Assembly (NCBI RefSeq): GCF_003977685.1
Contig: NZ_RYZH01000010.1
Coordinates: forward strand, 62,001-126,000
Length of the DNA: 64,000 nucleotides
Reading direction: 5' to 3'
Source of the DNA: Tautonia sociabilis
Lineage (GTDB): Bacteria; Planctomycetota; Planctomycetia; Isosphaerales; Isosphaeraceae
Shown here: positions 45,831 through 54,928 of the stretch, piece by piece
Numbering within the stretch: position 1 is the stretch's first letter
Layout: each line of letters opens with the position of its first letter
Translations under genes and position numbers: made by a program
The notes under the pieces: generated by a model
What the model was told of the DNA's origin: nothing
The model's database searches: none
What the model saw: only the letters and a program-made list of their open reading frames with translations

Positions 45831-45859
45831 TTGCAAAGACTCGGGGAAACCGGCATCAT
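45831..45859 (+). promoter_or_regulatory. weak promoter-like pair before the ACP gene
   Basis: TTGCAA (45831-45836) and CATCAT (45854-45859) at 17-bp spacing in the 284-bp gap before the ACP gene. Each box matches 4 of 6, so this is only suggestive of internal transcription. Confidence 0.2.
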
Positions 45860-46040
45860 AGGGCGCTTGCCCGAGGCCTACCCCGAGTAACCCCTTCGAT
45901 TCATCGCGGCCGCGGTCGGCCCGATCGACGCTGATTCTCCCCCCCACGAAGCGACGCGGAGCCCGGGTCTCGGCCGGACGTCCCGGCTCCCCGTTCCCGT
46001 CGGGACCTCCCCCAACTCGACAGGCAAGATCGAGGGAACC

Positions 46041-46430
46041 ATGCCGACCCAAGACGAAATCTACCAGAAGGTCCAGTCCACGCTGGTCGACGCCCTGGGC
46101 GTGGATGAGGAGGACGTCACCCGGGACGCGACCCTCTTCGGCGACCTCGGCGCCGAATCGATCGACCTGCTCGATATCGTCTTCCGCCTGGAGCGGAACT
46201 TCGGGATCAAGATTCCCCGAGGCGAGCTGTTCCCCGAGAACATCTCCGACCCCGAATTCACCGAGAACGGCAAGCTCACCGCCAAGGGGCTCGGCGAGAT
46301 CAAGCAGCGGATGCCCTTCGCCGACCTCTCGGAGTTCGAGGCGGACCCCCAGGTCGACAAGCTGATGAACCTGTACACGGTCGAGACCCTGGTCCAGTAC
46401 GTGTCGGGCAAGCTCGAGGGCTCGAAGTAA
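46041..46430 (+). CDS. acyl carrier protein, extended form
   Basis: A 129-residue protein, against about 80 for typical ACP. The phosphopantetheine site is LGAESIDLLDIVFRLE, with the Ser followed by IDLLD. The N-terminal helix (MPTQDEIYQKVQSTLVDALG) is normal. After the third helix there is an insert of some 35 residues (ELFPENISDPEFTENGKLTA) before the fourth helix (TVETLVQYVSGKL). It carries the growing chain for the neighbouring ketosynthase and dehydratases. It lies between the two FabZ-like genes. Confidence 0.9.
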   Translation: MPTQDEIYQKVQSTLVDALGVDEEDVTRDATLFGDLGAESIDLLDIVFRLERNFGIKIPRGELFPENISDPEFTENGKLTAKGLGEIKQRMPFADLSEFEADPQVDKLMNLYTVETLVQYVSGKLEGSK

Positions 46431-46593
46431 GGGCCTGGCGGCGGCCGCACCTCCCGGCGGTCGTGCTCCCCGACTTCGCCAGTTCCCCCCGCCCCGGAGT
46501 CGGGTCCGGGTCCGGTTCGAGACGACCACCGCGTCGGGGCCGACCCCGGGCCGACTCCCCGGGGAGCCCTTCGTCCTAGCCCTCGGCCCCGCC

Positions 46594-47172
46594 ATGAGAT
46601 GGATCTGGATCGACAAGTTCCTCGAGTTCCGGAGCGGTGAGTTCGCCAAGGCGATCAAGAACCTGACCCTGGCCGAGGAACACTTGCACGACCACTACCC
46701 CGGCTACCCCGTCATGCCCGCCTCCCTGATCATCGAAGGGCTGGCGCAGACCGGCGGGATCCTGGTCGGCGAAGCCAAGGGGTTCGCCGAGAAGGTCGTC
46801 CTGGCGAAGATCCCGAAGGCCGAGTTCTTCGGTGTGGCCTGCGCCGGCGACCAGTTGGTCTACGAGGTGACGCTGACGGATCTCCGGAGCGAGGGGGCCG
46901 TGGTCGACGCGAAGGCCTTCCTCGACGGCCAGTTGCTGGCCGACGTCGAGATCGTCTTCGCCCACCTCGACCAGTCGCGGTCGAACCAGATCTTCGGGCC
47001 CAAGAATTTCGTGTTCACGCAGCAGCTGCTCGGGGTGCTTGACTTGGCCAAGGCCCAGGAACGGGCCCGGCAGCTCTCGGCGCCGGGGCGGCCCGACGCC
47101 GACCACGACGCCAAGGTCGTCGACTCCTCCTCGTCGGAGCCGGGCAAGGGGCTGACGATCTCGAGCGAATGA
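46594..47172 (+). CDS. FabZ-type dehydratase, second copy
   Basis: A 192-residue hotdog-fold protein starting MRWIWIDKFLEFRSGEFAKA. The active-site segment HDHYPGYPVMPASLIIEGLA keeps the His and Glu of FabZ, with Tyr and Ser changes (HYPGYPVMPAS instead of HFPGFPVMPGV). It is clearly diverged from the copy at 45211, so the two may form a heterodimer or act on different chain lengths. It has an acidic C-terminal tail. It is third gene of the cluster. Confidence 0.88.
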   Translation: MRWIWIDKFLEFRSGEFAKAIKNLTLAEEHLHDHYPGYPVMPASLIIEGLAQTGGILVGEAKGFAEKVVLAKIPKAEFFGVACAGDQLVYEVTLTDLRSEGAVVDAKAFLDGQLLADVEIVFAHLDQSRSNQIFGPKNFVFTQQLLGVLDLAKAQERARQLSAPGRPDADHDAKVVDSSSSEPGKGLTISSE

Positions 47173-47281
47173 CCCCGGCCCGAGCCGTCTCCGGGCCGGC
47201 GAGCACCCCGGTCCTTCTCCCGGCCGCAGCACCTGACGCCCGAACCGCTCCCGGCCCGTCCCGTTGTTCCGAGTCCTGCTC

Positions 47282-48598
47282 ATGGTCGTTCCGAGACGTC
47301 GCGTCGTGATCACCGGACTGGGGATCATCTCCCCGCTCGGCATCGGCCCGGAGGCCACCTGGTCGGCGCTGCGCGAGGGACGCGGCGGCGTCTCCCGGCT
47401 GGACGCCTTCCCCATCGACGGCCTGCCCAGCGATGCGGCCGGCGAGGTGAAGGACTTCTCCCCGAAGGCCCTGGCCGTCGACAAGCACCGCAAGGCCCTC
47501 CAGAAGAACCTCAAGTACATGGCGAGGGACATCCAGCTCGCCGTGGCGGCAGCCGAGCTGGCCGTGGTCGACGGGAAACTGCTCGACGGGCAGGTCGACC
47601 CCGCCCGCATCGGCATCGACCTGGGGGCGGGGATGATCTCCTCGGACCTCGACGAACTGGCCCCCGCGATCAACCTCTCAACCCGAGAAGACGGCTCGTT
47701 CGACTTCGAAACCTACGGCAAGGCCGGCATCCCCGAGATCGAACCGCTCTGGATGCTCAAGTACCTGCCGAACATGCTCGCCTGCCACATCTCGATCCTC
47801 AACGACTGCCGAGGACCGAGCAACACGATCACCCAGGGCGAGGCCGCGGCCAACGCCGCCATCGGCGAGGCCTTCCGGATCATCCAGCGCGGGCAGGCCG
47901 ACGTGATGATCACCGGCGGAGCCGACTCCAAGATCCACCCCCTCAGCTTCATCCGGATGAAGCTCAACGGCGTCAACTGCCGCTGGGAAGGAGAGCCCTC
48001 CGCCGCCTGCCGCCCGTTCGACGTCCGCCGCTGCGGCGTCGTGCCGGGAGAGGGGGCCGGCATCCTCGTCGTCGAGGAGCTGGAGCACGCCCGCAGAAGA
48101 GGCGCGACCATCTACGGCGAACTGATCGGCTTCGGCTCCGCCTCCGACGCCAATCCCCGGGGAGGACTGCACCCCGAAGGCCGAGGCACGGAGCTCGCCA
48201 TCCGGGCGGCGCTGCGGGACGCCGGGCTCGAACCGTCCCAGATCGGACACATCAACGCCCACGGCTGGTCGACCGTCGAGGCCGATCTGGCCGAGGCCCG
48301 GGCCTACACCCGTCTGTTCGGTCCAGGCGTCCCGGTCGTCGGCCTGAAGGGGTACACCGCGAACACCGCCAGCGGCTGCGGGGCGATCGAACTGATCGCC
48401 AGCCTGCTGGCGACCCGGCACGGCCTGCTCCCGGCCACCCTGAACTGCGACGAGCTCGACCCCCGAATCGAGCTCGACGTCGTCCGAGGAGAGCCCCGGA
48501 CGCTGGTCGACCCGACCTTCGTGAACGTGAACTTCAACCGCTACGGGCAGGTCGCCGCCCTGGCGGTGCGGGGCGGACCCGTGGACGATGCCTCCTGA
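47282..48598 (+). CDS. ketosynthase-like protein lacking the catalytic Cys, chain-length-factor type
   Basis: A 438-residue thiolase-fold protein starting [20 protein letters not shown]. The region that should carry the active-site Cys reads [20 protein letters not shown]; Glu187 occupies the position of Cys in TACA. Of the two active-site His, HGWST keeps the first, while the second (KSMxGH in active enzymes) reads KGYTAN, so it is lost. It cannot do normal condensation alone. Its closest functional analogues are chain-length factors (KS-beta) of type II polyketide synthases, which pair with a working ketosynthase; the next gene supplies one. Its stop overlaps an upstream ATG of the next open frame. 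Confidence 0.88.
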   Translation: MVVPRRRVVITGLGIISPLGIGPEATWSALREGRGGVSRLDAFPIDGLPSDAAGEVKDFSPKALAVDKHRKALQKNLKYMARDIQLAVAAAELAVVDGKLLDGQVDPARIGIDLGAGMISSDLDELAPAINLSTREDGSFDFETYGKAGIPEIEPLWMLKYLPNMLACHISILNDCRGPSNTITQGEAAANAAIGEAFRIIQRGQADVMITGGADSKIHPLSFIRMKLNGVNCRWEGEPSAACRPFDVRRCGVVPGEGAGILVVEELEHARRRGATIYGELIGFGSASDANPRGGLHPEGRGTELAIRAALRDAGLEPSQIGHINAHGWSTVEADLAEARAYTRLFGPGVPVVGLKGYTANTASGCGAIELIASLLATRHGLLPATLNCDELDPRIELDVVRGEPRTLVDPTFVNVNFNRYGQVAALAVRGGPVDDAS

Positions 48599-48659
48599 GC
48601 CGGATTCGAACTGGTCGGGCCGGGCACTCCCGGTCGGGACCTCCGAGGACCCTCGAACC

Positions 48660-49955
48660 ATGCGACGTCGCGTCGTCGTGACCGGAATGGGGATGGTCAC
48701 CCCCGTCGGCACCGACCTGGAATCGAGCTGGGCCGCGCTGCTGGCCGGCCGAAGCGGCGTCGGCCGCATCTCCCTGTTCGACGCCCACACCTTCCCGACC
48801 CAGATCGCCGCCGAGGTCAAAGACTTCCGCCTCGGCGACTATCTGCCCGAGGCGGACGCCGCCCACTATTCCGAATTCTCCCGGAATACCCAGTTCGCCC
48901 TCTCCGCCGCGGTGATGGCCGTCAAGGACGCCGGGTACGACCGGTCGCACCGCCCCGACCCCGCCCGGTTCGGCGTCTACCTCGGCGCCGGCGAGGGGCA
49001 GCAGGACTTCCCTCGCTTCGTCGACTTGGTCCACCGGGCGAGCAAGCAGGACAACCGGGTCAATACCGCCGAGTTCGTCCGCCAGGGGCTCGACCTCCTG
49101 CACCCGATCCACGAGGCCGAGCAGGAACCCGGCAGCGCCTCGGCCCATCTGGCCTGCTACCTCGACGCCCGAGGGCCCAACGCCAGTTGCCTGACCGCCT
49201 GCGCCGCCAGCGCCCAGGCCATCGGCGAGGCCGTCGAGCTGATCCGATACGGAGACGCCGACGTGATGCTCTCCGGCGGCACTCACAGCATGATCCACCC
49301 GTTCGGCGTCACCGGGTTCAACCTGCTGACCGCCCTCTCCACCCGCAACGACGAGCCCGAACGGGCCAGCCGCCCGTTCGACCGCGACCGGGACGGCTTC
49401 ATCATCGGAGAAGGGGCCGGGATGCTCATGCTCGAGGAGCTCGAGCACGCCAAGCGTCGCGGCGCCCGCATCTACGGCGAGATCCTCGGCTACGGCTCCA
49501 CCGCCGATGCCTTCCGGCTGACCGACAGCCACGACGAGGGCCGAGGGGCGATCACCTGCATGAACGAGGCGATCGCCGACGCCGGCATCTCCCCCGACCA
49601 GATCGACTACATCAACGCCCACGGCACCAGCACCGAGGTCAACGACCGCATCGAGACGCTGGCGATCAAGCGATCGCTCGGCGACCATGCCTATTCGGTG
49701 CCGATCTCCAGCACCAAGAGCATGATGGGCCACCTGATCGCCGCCACCGGCAGCGTCGAGGCCATCGTCTGCCTGCTCGGGATCCGGGACGGGGTCGTCC
49801 CCCCGACCATCAACCTGGAACACCCCAGCCCCGACTGCGACCTCGACTACATCCCCAACCAGGCACGCGAATTGAACGTCGACCTCGCGTTGTCCAACAG
49901 CTTCGGTTTCGGCGGGCAAAACATCGCCCTGATCCTGGGACGGTACCGAGACTGA
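48660..49955 (+). CDS. beta-ketoacyl-ACP synthase (FabF/KS-alpha type)
   Basis: A 431-residue condensing enzyme with a complete active site: [18 protein letters not shown] (Cys181), [12 protein letters not shown] (His) and [16 protein letters not shown] (Lys and second His). It joins malonyl-ACP to the growing acyl chain. ATG 48660 was chosen because [17 protein letters not shown] follows directly; an ATG at 48588 would overlap the previous stop. It is likely the partner of the inactive ketosynthase-like protein just upstream. It is followed 66 bp later by an alpha/beta hydrolase gene. Confidence 0.95.
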   Translation: MRRRVVVTGMGMVTPVGTDLESSWAALLAGRSGVGRISLFDAHTFPTQIAAEVKDFRLGDYLPEADAAHYSEFSRNTQFALSAAVMAVKDAGYDRSHRPDPARFGVYLGAGEGQQDFPRFVDLVHRASKQDNRVNTAEFVRQGLDLLHPIHEAEQEPGSASAHLACYLDARGPNASCLTACAASAQAIGEAVELIRYGDADVMLSGGTHSMIHPFGVTGFNLLTALSTRNDEPERASRPFDRDRDGFIIGEGAGMLMLEELEHAKRRGARIYGEILGYGSTADAFRLTDSHDEGRGAITCMNEAIADAGISPDQIDYINAHGTSTEVNDRIETLAIKRSLGDHAYSVPISSTKSMMGHLIAATGSVEAIVCLLGIRDGVVPPTINLEHPSPDCDLDYIPNQARELNVDLALSNSFGFGGQNIALILGRYRD

Positions 49956-50021
49956 ACCCCGTTCGTCCCGGTCTCCCCTCAGCTGCCCCTCGGACGATGG
50001 CCCGCTTGGAGTGCTCTCCCC

Positions 50022-51044
50022 GTGTCCAGCAACCAGGTCCTCGCGCTGCTCGCTCTCCTCCCCCTGGGGGTCGTCGGTTTCGTTGCCTACGTCCTGATCC
50101 GATACACTCCGGTGATCGGCCGGATTTTCGAGGAGAAGCCGGTCTTCTTCCCGCTCCGGGTCGACCCCGCCCCCGACGGGGAGGAGGTCGCCTTCAAGAC
50201 CTCGGACGGGCTGGAGCTGGTCGGCACCTATTTCCCCTGCCGGACGGCCGAACGCCTGGGCGTAATCGTCTTCTGCCACGAGTTCCTCGGCAACCGCTGG
50301 AGCGCCTTGCCCTACGCCGACTACCTCCGGGACGAGGGGTTCGACCTCTTCAGCTTCGACTTCCGCAATCACGGCAACAGCGACTCCGAGGATGGCTACG
50401 AGCCGTTCCAGTGGGTCTGCGGCCGGGAAACCCGAGACCTCCGGGCCGCCCTGAATTACCTCCGCTCCCGCCCCGACCGGGATCCGGCCGGCTTCGGCCT
50501 GTTCGGCGTCAGCCGAGGCGGGGGGACGGCCATCTGCGTCGCCGCCGATGAGCCGGACGTCTGGGCCGTGGCCGCCGACGGCGCCTTCCCGACCCGGGGC
50601 ACGATGCTCGCCTACATCATCCGCTGGGCCGAGATCTACGTCGGCCGCTGGTTCATCTGGCGCTACATGCCGATCGCCATGTTCGCCTTCGTCGGCTGGG
50701 TCGGCCGGCTGCGCTCCCAGTGGCGGCTCAAGCGGGTCTTCCCCGACATCGAGCGGGCCGCCTCCCGCCTCTCCCCCCGGCCGCTGTTCATGGTCCATGG
50801 CCAGAAGGACGCCTACATCAACCAGGACATCGCCCGGGCGCTGTTCGACTCGGCCCGCCCCCCCAAGAGCTTCTGGCTGGTCCCCGGCGCCAAGCACAAC
50901 CGCTGCCGGGAACTCTGCCCCGAGGAATACCGCGACCGGATCACCGCCTTCTTCCGCCAGGCCGCCCCGAGGGGAGCACGCTCCGACCTGCGCTCGGCCG
51001 ACCTCGACGGCCGGGCCGTCGAACAGCTCGCCGGACACGCCTGA
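50022..51044 (+). CDS. membrane-anchored alpha/beta-hydrolase
   Basis: A 340-residue protein with an N-terminal transmembrane helix (LALLALLPLGVVGFVAYVLI). The hydrolase domain has VIVFCHEFLGNRWSALPYAD, the nucleophile elbow GVSRGG, the acid region VHGQKDAYINQD and the His in GAKHNR. It could release or modify the product of the ketosynthase pathway, for example as a thioesterase, but the substrate is not determinable. GTG start at 50022 with GGAG upstream. Confidence 0.8.
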   Translation: MSSNQVLALLALLPLGVVGFVAYVLIRYTPVIGRIFEEKPVFFPLRVDPAPDGEEVAFKTSDGLELVGTYFPCRTAERLGVIVFCHEFLGNRWSALPYADYLRDEGFDLFSFDFRNHGNSDSEDGYEPFQWVCGRETRDLRAALNYLRSRPDRDPAGFGLFGVSRGGGTAICVAADEPDVWAVAADGAFPTRGTMLAYIIRWAEIYVGRWFIWRYMPIAMFAFVGWVGRLRSQWRLKRVFPDIERAASRLSPRPLFMVHGQKDAYINQDIARALFDSARPPKSFWLVPGAKHNRCRELCPEEYRDRITAFFRQAAPRGARSDLRSADLDGRAVEQLAGHA

Positions 51045-51204
51045 GCCCCCGGAACCGCTCCCGGTCCCGCCCCTGCCGAGTGCGGCGTCTGGCAGTTCGT
51101 CTTGACAGCCTCGACCGATCATCGTCTGATGCCCGCTCATCACGGGCGGGCCTCGGGCCCGGTCAGGGACGACCGATTCCTCCCCCCACCGAGCCGGAGT
51201 CGAG

Positions 51205-52914
51205 ATGATCCGATCGATCCGACGCTGGGTCGGTGCACCCATTGCCAATCGGGCTCGCCGGCTGGCCCAGGAGTTCCTCCGACAGGCGGCCGAGGCCGAT
51301 CGGGTCCAGCGCGATCGGCTCCTCTCCCAGATCCGCCGCCACGCCGACTCCGCCTTCGGCCGAGCGCACGGCTTCTCCGAGATCCGGTCCCCCGAGGACT
51401 TCCGCCGCCGCGTCCCGATCCGGGACTACGACGGCCATGAGCCCTATCTCGCCCGCGTCCGGGAGGGCGAAACCTCGGCCCTCTTCGCCGAGGGGACCGA
51501 GATCCTCATGTTCGCCATGACCTCCGGCACCACCGCCCGCCCGAAGACGATTCCCGTCACCCGGGAGGCGCTTCAGGCCTATCGCGACGGCTGGCGGATC
51601 TGGGGCATCCTCGCCTTCGACGCGCACGACGGGATGATCCGAGACGGCATGCGTCCGATCCTCCAGCTCGCCAGCGATTGGAAGGAGTCCCGAACCCCCT
51701 CCGGCATCCCGTGCGGCGCCATCACCGGCCTGACGGCCGCCATGCAGCACCCGCTCATCCGACTGAACTACTGCATGCCCCCCGCCGCCTCCCGGATCAG
51801 GGATGTGGAGGCGAAGTATTACGTGGCGCTGCGGCTCTCGGCCTACCGGAACGTCGGCGCCCTGATCGCCGCCAATCCGAGCACGCTCCTGGGCATCGCC
51901 CGGCTGGGGGACCGAGAGAAGCAAACGCTCATCCGGGACCTCTTCAACGGTACGATCGACCCGAAGTGGGACATCCCCGAGGAGGTCCGCCTCGCCTTGA
52001 GGGCCCGCTCCCGGTTCAAGCGACGCGCCGCCGCCCGCCGGCTGGAGGAGGCCGCCGAGCGGCAGGACCGCCTCCTGCCAAAAGACTTCTGGCCGGATCT
52101 CGAATTCGTCGCCAACTGGACCGGCGGCACCATGGGAGCGTACCTCCGCCAGTACCCCGACGCCTTCGGCGAGGTCCCCGTCCGGGACCCCGGCCTGATC
52201 GCCTCGGAAGGCCGGATGACGATCCCCGTCGAGGATTTCTCTCCGGCCGGGATCCTGGACTACCGGCACCACTACTTTGAGTTCATCCCCGAGTCGCAGG
52301 AGGACGCCGAGCAACCCGAAACGGTCGAGGCGGCCGACCTCATCGAGGGCCAGCGCTACTTCATCCTGCTGACGACTCACGGCGGGCTTTATCGCTATCA
52401 GATCCGGGACCTCGTCCAGTGCGTCGGCTTCGAGGGAAAGGCGCCGCTCCTGGTCTTCCTGAACAAGGGGTCCCACATCTCCAGCCTGACCGGTGAGAAA
52501 CTCTCGGAGTTCCAGGTCGTCGCCGCCGTGAAGGAGCTCCAGCACGAGTTCGGGCTGACGTTTCACTCGTTCATTCTGCTGCCGAGCTGGGGAGATCCGC
52601 CCTCGTACTCCCTGCTCGTGGAGCGCCAGGATCTCGCCGCCTTCCCCGGGAGGCTGGAGGAGCTGTCGGAGCGGCTCGACCGCGCCCTCTGCCGCCAGAA
52701 CGTCGAGTACGAGAACAAGCGAGAGACCCTCCGCCTGGGCCGGGTGCGAGTCCGGCCGGTGGCGGACGGTTCGTGGAACGCGTTCCGCTCGCGTCGCCTG
52801 GCCTCAACCGGAGGAACGCTGGAGCAATACAAGCAGCCCTGCCTGCTGTCGGACCTGGAGGTCATCGGTCAATTCTCGTTCGTCGACGCCCCGGAGGGAT
52901 CGAAGGCGGTCTGA
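51205..52914 (+). CDS. GH3 (auxin-responsive) family acyl-adenylating enzyme
   Basis: A 569-residue protein. It has the ATP/P-loop motif MTSGTTARPKTIPVT, the middle YRYQIRDLVQCVGF and the hinge GEKLSE, all hallmarks of GH3. Plant GH3 enzymes adenylate jasmonate, indole acetate or benzoates and join them to amino acids; bacterial members are poorly known. As the last member of the dehydratase/ACP/ketosynthase group it may activate or amidate the acyl product. The N-terminal helix (SIRRWVGAPIANRARRLAQE) is as in other bacterial GH3. No signal peptide is visible. Confidence 0.85.
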   Translation: MIRSIRRWVGAPIANRARRLAQEFLRQAAEADRVQRDRLLSQIRRHADSAFGRAHGFSEIRSPEDFRRRVPIRDYDGHEPYLARVREGETSALFAEGTEILMFAMTSGTTARPKTIPVTREALQAYRDGWRIWGILAFDAHDGMIRDGMRPILQLASDWKESRTPSGIPCGAITGLTAAMQHPLIRLNYCMPPAASRIRDVEAKYYVALRLSAYRNVGALIAANPSTLLGIARLGDREKQTLIRDLFNGTIDPKWDIPEEVRLALRARSRFKRRAAARRLEEAAERQDRLLPKDFWPDLEFVANWTGGTMGAYLRQYPDAFGEVPVRDPGLIASEGRMTIPVEDFSPAGILDYRHHYFEFIPESQEDAEQPETVEAADLIEGQRYFILLTTHGGLYRYQIRDLVQCVGFEGKAPLLVFLNKGSHISSLTGEKLSEFQVVAAVKELQHEFGLTFHSFILLPSWGDPPSYSLLVERQDLAAFPGRLEELSERLDRALCRQNVEYENKRETLRLGRVRVRPVADGSWNAFRSRRLASTGGTLEQYKQPCLLSDLEVIGQFSFVDAPEGSKAV

Positions 52915-53031
52915 CCGCCGCCCCGATCTCCCTGGGTTCCCCGCTCCCGACGGGCCGGTCAGGGACTCCCGGCCCTCGGGCGCGTCGGTCGGACACGGAG
53001 GTCGTCACGTCCCGGCTCGGAGGCCAGAGGG

Positions 53032-54273
53032 ATGACTTCGGGAGAGCACCGCGGCCGGGGCGCCGCCGCTCGAGGGTCGGTCCTCGGGCTCCTCGCCGCG
53101 CTGGCCGGACTCTCGGGAGTCGGTTGCGCCCAGCTCCAGACCAACTGGATTGACCGGATCGGTGCCGACCGGATCGGCCTCGCGCAGCGAAGGCCGCCAG
53201 CCGAGCGATCTCGGGTCAGCCCCGAGGCAGACGACCCGTACGCCTCTCGGGTCGGGCTCGACGATCGTCCCCCGTCCTTCTCCAGGCCCTGGACGCCGAC
53301 CCAAGACCGCTCCGCCCCTCCGGGAGCGATGCCGCCCCCCCAGACCGCCTCGCTGCCGGAACCTCCTCCGATCCCGCCGCCGACGGGCTCCCCGGTGATC
53401 TCCGCGACGATCCCCCCCCCCGTGCCCCCCCCCGCTCGGCCGGGACGTGCGGTCCCCCCCTCGGAGAACGCTCCAGCGGCGGTCTCCCCCTCGCCTCCGA
53501 CCGTCCTCGCCTCGCGATCCTCCCCCTCCTCGGGCCCCGCCGAAGCGCCTTCCCCGACCGCCGAGGACCCCCTCTCGGGGATCGATCGCGTGATCGAACG
53601 GGGCATCACCCGGCTCGAATCGCTCCGGAATTACCGGGTGTCGCTCGATCGCCAGGAGCGCGTCCGGGGAACGCTGCTGCCCGCCGAGCGGGTGACCCTA
53701 AGCGTCCGCACCGCGCCGTTCGCCGTCCGGCTCGAATGGCCCGACGGGCCGAATCGAGGGCGAGAGGTGCTCTACTCGGAGGCCGAGTGCGGCGGGCTCA
53801 TGCATGTCAAGATGGGGAAGACACTGATCCCGATCCCTCCGATGCAACTGGCTCCGAACAGCCCGATCGCGATGAGCAACTCCCGGCACCCGATCACCGA
53901 GGCCGGCCTGCTGCATATCCTCACCACAACCCGAGACCAGCTCGACGCCTCCCGGGGAGGCGACCCCAGCATCGGCACCTTCTCGATAGTCGGCCCGCTC
54001 ATCCCTCCCGAATGCGACGCTCCGTGCGTGGAGATCCTCCGGGAGACTCCCGAGGGCGAGCGCTGGCGCCTGGTCGTGGAAGACGAAACCGGGCTCCCCG
54101 TTCTGCTCGAAGCCGAAACCGCCGCCGGAGAGCTGCTCGAACGCTACCACTTCCAGGACCTCCAGACCGACCTCGCCGAGCTGGACGCCCCCGGCTCCTT
54201 CGACCCGGCCGTCCGCTTCGATCGGTCGATCATCCGCACCGGAGGGACCGCCGAGGAGGAGCCTCAATCATGA
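53032..54273 (+). CDS. DUF1571 family lipoprotein with proline-rich linker
   Basis: A 413-residue protein. The N-terminus LGLLAALAGLSGVGCAQLQT is a lipoprotein signal with lipobox Cys. Residues 50-180 are extremely proline/serine/alanine-rich, including several long Pro runs, and must be disordered. The C-terminal domain (from IDRVIERGITRLESLRNYRV through SVRTAPFAVRLEWPDGP) is the DUF1571 fold, an LolA-like beta structure, ending with DLAELDAPGSFDPAVRFD. It is probably an outer-membrane-facing lipid-binding protein; function unproven. It follows the GH3 gene after 117 bp. Confidence 0.82.
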   Translation: MTSGEHRGRGAAARGSVLGLLAALAGLSGVGCAQLQTNWIDRIGADRIGLAQRRPPAERSRVSPEADDPYASRVGLDDRPPSFSRPWTPTQDRSAPPGAMPPPQTASLPEPPPIPPPTGSPVISATIPPPVPPPARPGRAVPPSENAPAAVSPSPPTVLASRSSPSSGPAEAPSPTAEDPLSGIDRVIERGITRLESLRNYRVSLDRQERVRGTLLPAERVTLSVRTAPFAVRLEWPDGPNRGREVLYSEAECGGLMHVKMGKTLIPIPPMQLAPNSPIAMSNSRHPITEAGLLHILTTTRDQLDASRGGDPSIGTFSIVGPLIPPECDAPCVEILRETPEGERWRLVVEDETGLPVLLEAETAAGELLERYHFQDLQTDLAELDAPGSFDPAVRFDRSIIRTGGTAEEEPQS

Positions 54274-54316
54274 ACCGACTCGCCCAGGGCGCCCTGCCTC
54301 CAGACGCCGGAGCCGC

Positions 54317-54331
54317 CTGCCAAAGTGGCAC
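54317..54331. promoter_or_regulatory. palindrome CTGCCA-N3-TGGCAC upstream of the orphan receiver gene
   Basis: CTGCCAAAGTGGCAC matches the groEL-side palindrome (14001-14015) at 13 of 15 positions and has a 5-bp perfect core inverted repeat (TGCCA/TGGCA). It lies about 103 bp before the -35 box at 54434. A further TGCCA half-site is at 54336-54340. Candidate operator. Confidence 0.4.
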
Positions 54332-54433
54332 GACCTGCCAGGCCAATCGCTCCGGAAGCGGGCCCCTTCACCGACCCGACTGATACCGTACCCCATCGGA
54401 ATTCACGACTTGCGCCGAGAGGACGCTCAGCGC

Positions 54434-54462
54434 TCGACAGGAGTCTCCGATCGGCCTAGAAT
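54434..54462 (+). promoter_or_regulatory. sigma-70-type promoter for the receiver protein gene
   Basis: -35 TCGACA (54434-54439, 5 of 6) and -10 TAGAAT (54457-54462, 5 of 6) with exactly 17 bp between them. Predicted start about 52 bp before the GTG at 54521. Confidence 0.6.
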
Positions 54463-54520
54463 TTGCCGATCGCCCCATGCCCTCGCACCGATCCGCCGAC
54501 CGTTGTGAGAGATCCGTCAC

Positions 54521-54928
54521 GTGCCTGGCGACCATCCCTTCTCGATCTTGATCACGGACGATGACTCCGAGAGCCGGGAGTCGCTCCGGGAGATCTTCGA
54601 GCCGGCCGGTTATCGGACCCTCCTGGCCGAGACCGGCGAGGAGGCCGTCGACATCGCGACGGCCGAGGACGTTCACCTGGCGCTGATGGACATGCATCTG
54701 CCCCGCCTCAGCGGGCTGGAGACGATGCAGCTCATTCGCCAGATCAAGGGGGTCTTGCCCATGATCCTGATCTCGGCGGATCAGGATGACAACCTCTTGC
54801 GCAAGGCCCTCTCGGCCCATGCCTTCTGCGTCCTGGCCAAGCCGGTGAGCCGCCATGTGGTCATCTACGTCGTCAGCCGGGCGATGGAGAAGTTCTATCG
54901 CTCCGACGCCCCCGGCGCCGTCGGCTGA
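54521..54928 (+). CDS. orphan response-regulator receiver protein (single domain)
   Basis: A 135-residue receiver-only protein. FSILITDDDSESRESLREIF carries the acidic pocket (Asp13, Asp14), the phosphoacceptor is Asp57 in LMDMHLPRLSG, Ser replaces Thr in LISADQDD, and the conserved Lys is in VLAKPVS. There is no output domain, so it probably works by protein interaction, as with CheY-like proteins. It starts at GTG. It ends inside the start region of the NicO gene, overlapping its open frame by 74 bp. No histidine kinase gene is nearby. Confidence 0.88.
   Translation: MPGDHPFSILITDDDSESRESLREIFEPAGYRTLLAETGEEAVDIATAEDVHLALMDMHLPRLSGLETMQLIRQIKGVLPMILISADQDDNLLRKALSAHAFCVLAKPVSRHVVIYVVSRAMEKFYRSDAPGAVG

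Noticed and set aside
48534..51248. A minus-strand open frame of about 900 codons opposite the ketosynthase and hydrolase genes
   Set aside because: Antisense to the intact KS with all catalytic motifs; no motif of its own.
54326..54341. Sigma-54-like promoter (TGGCACGACCTGCC)
   Set aside because: Spacing between the GG and GC elements is 8 bp instead of 10, and the TGGCA is explained by the palindrome.
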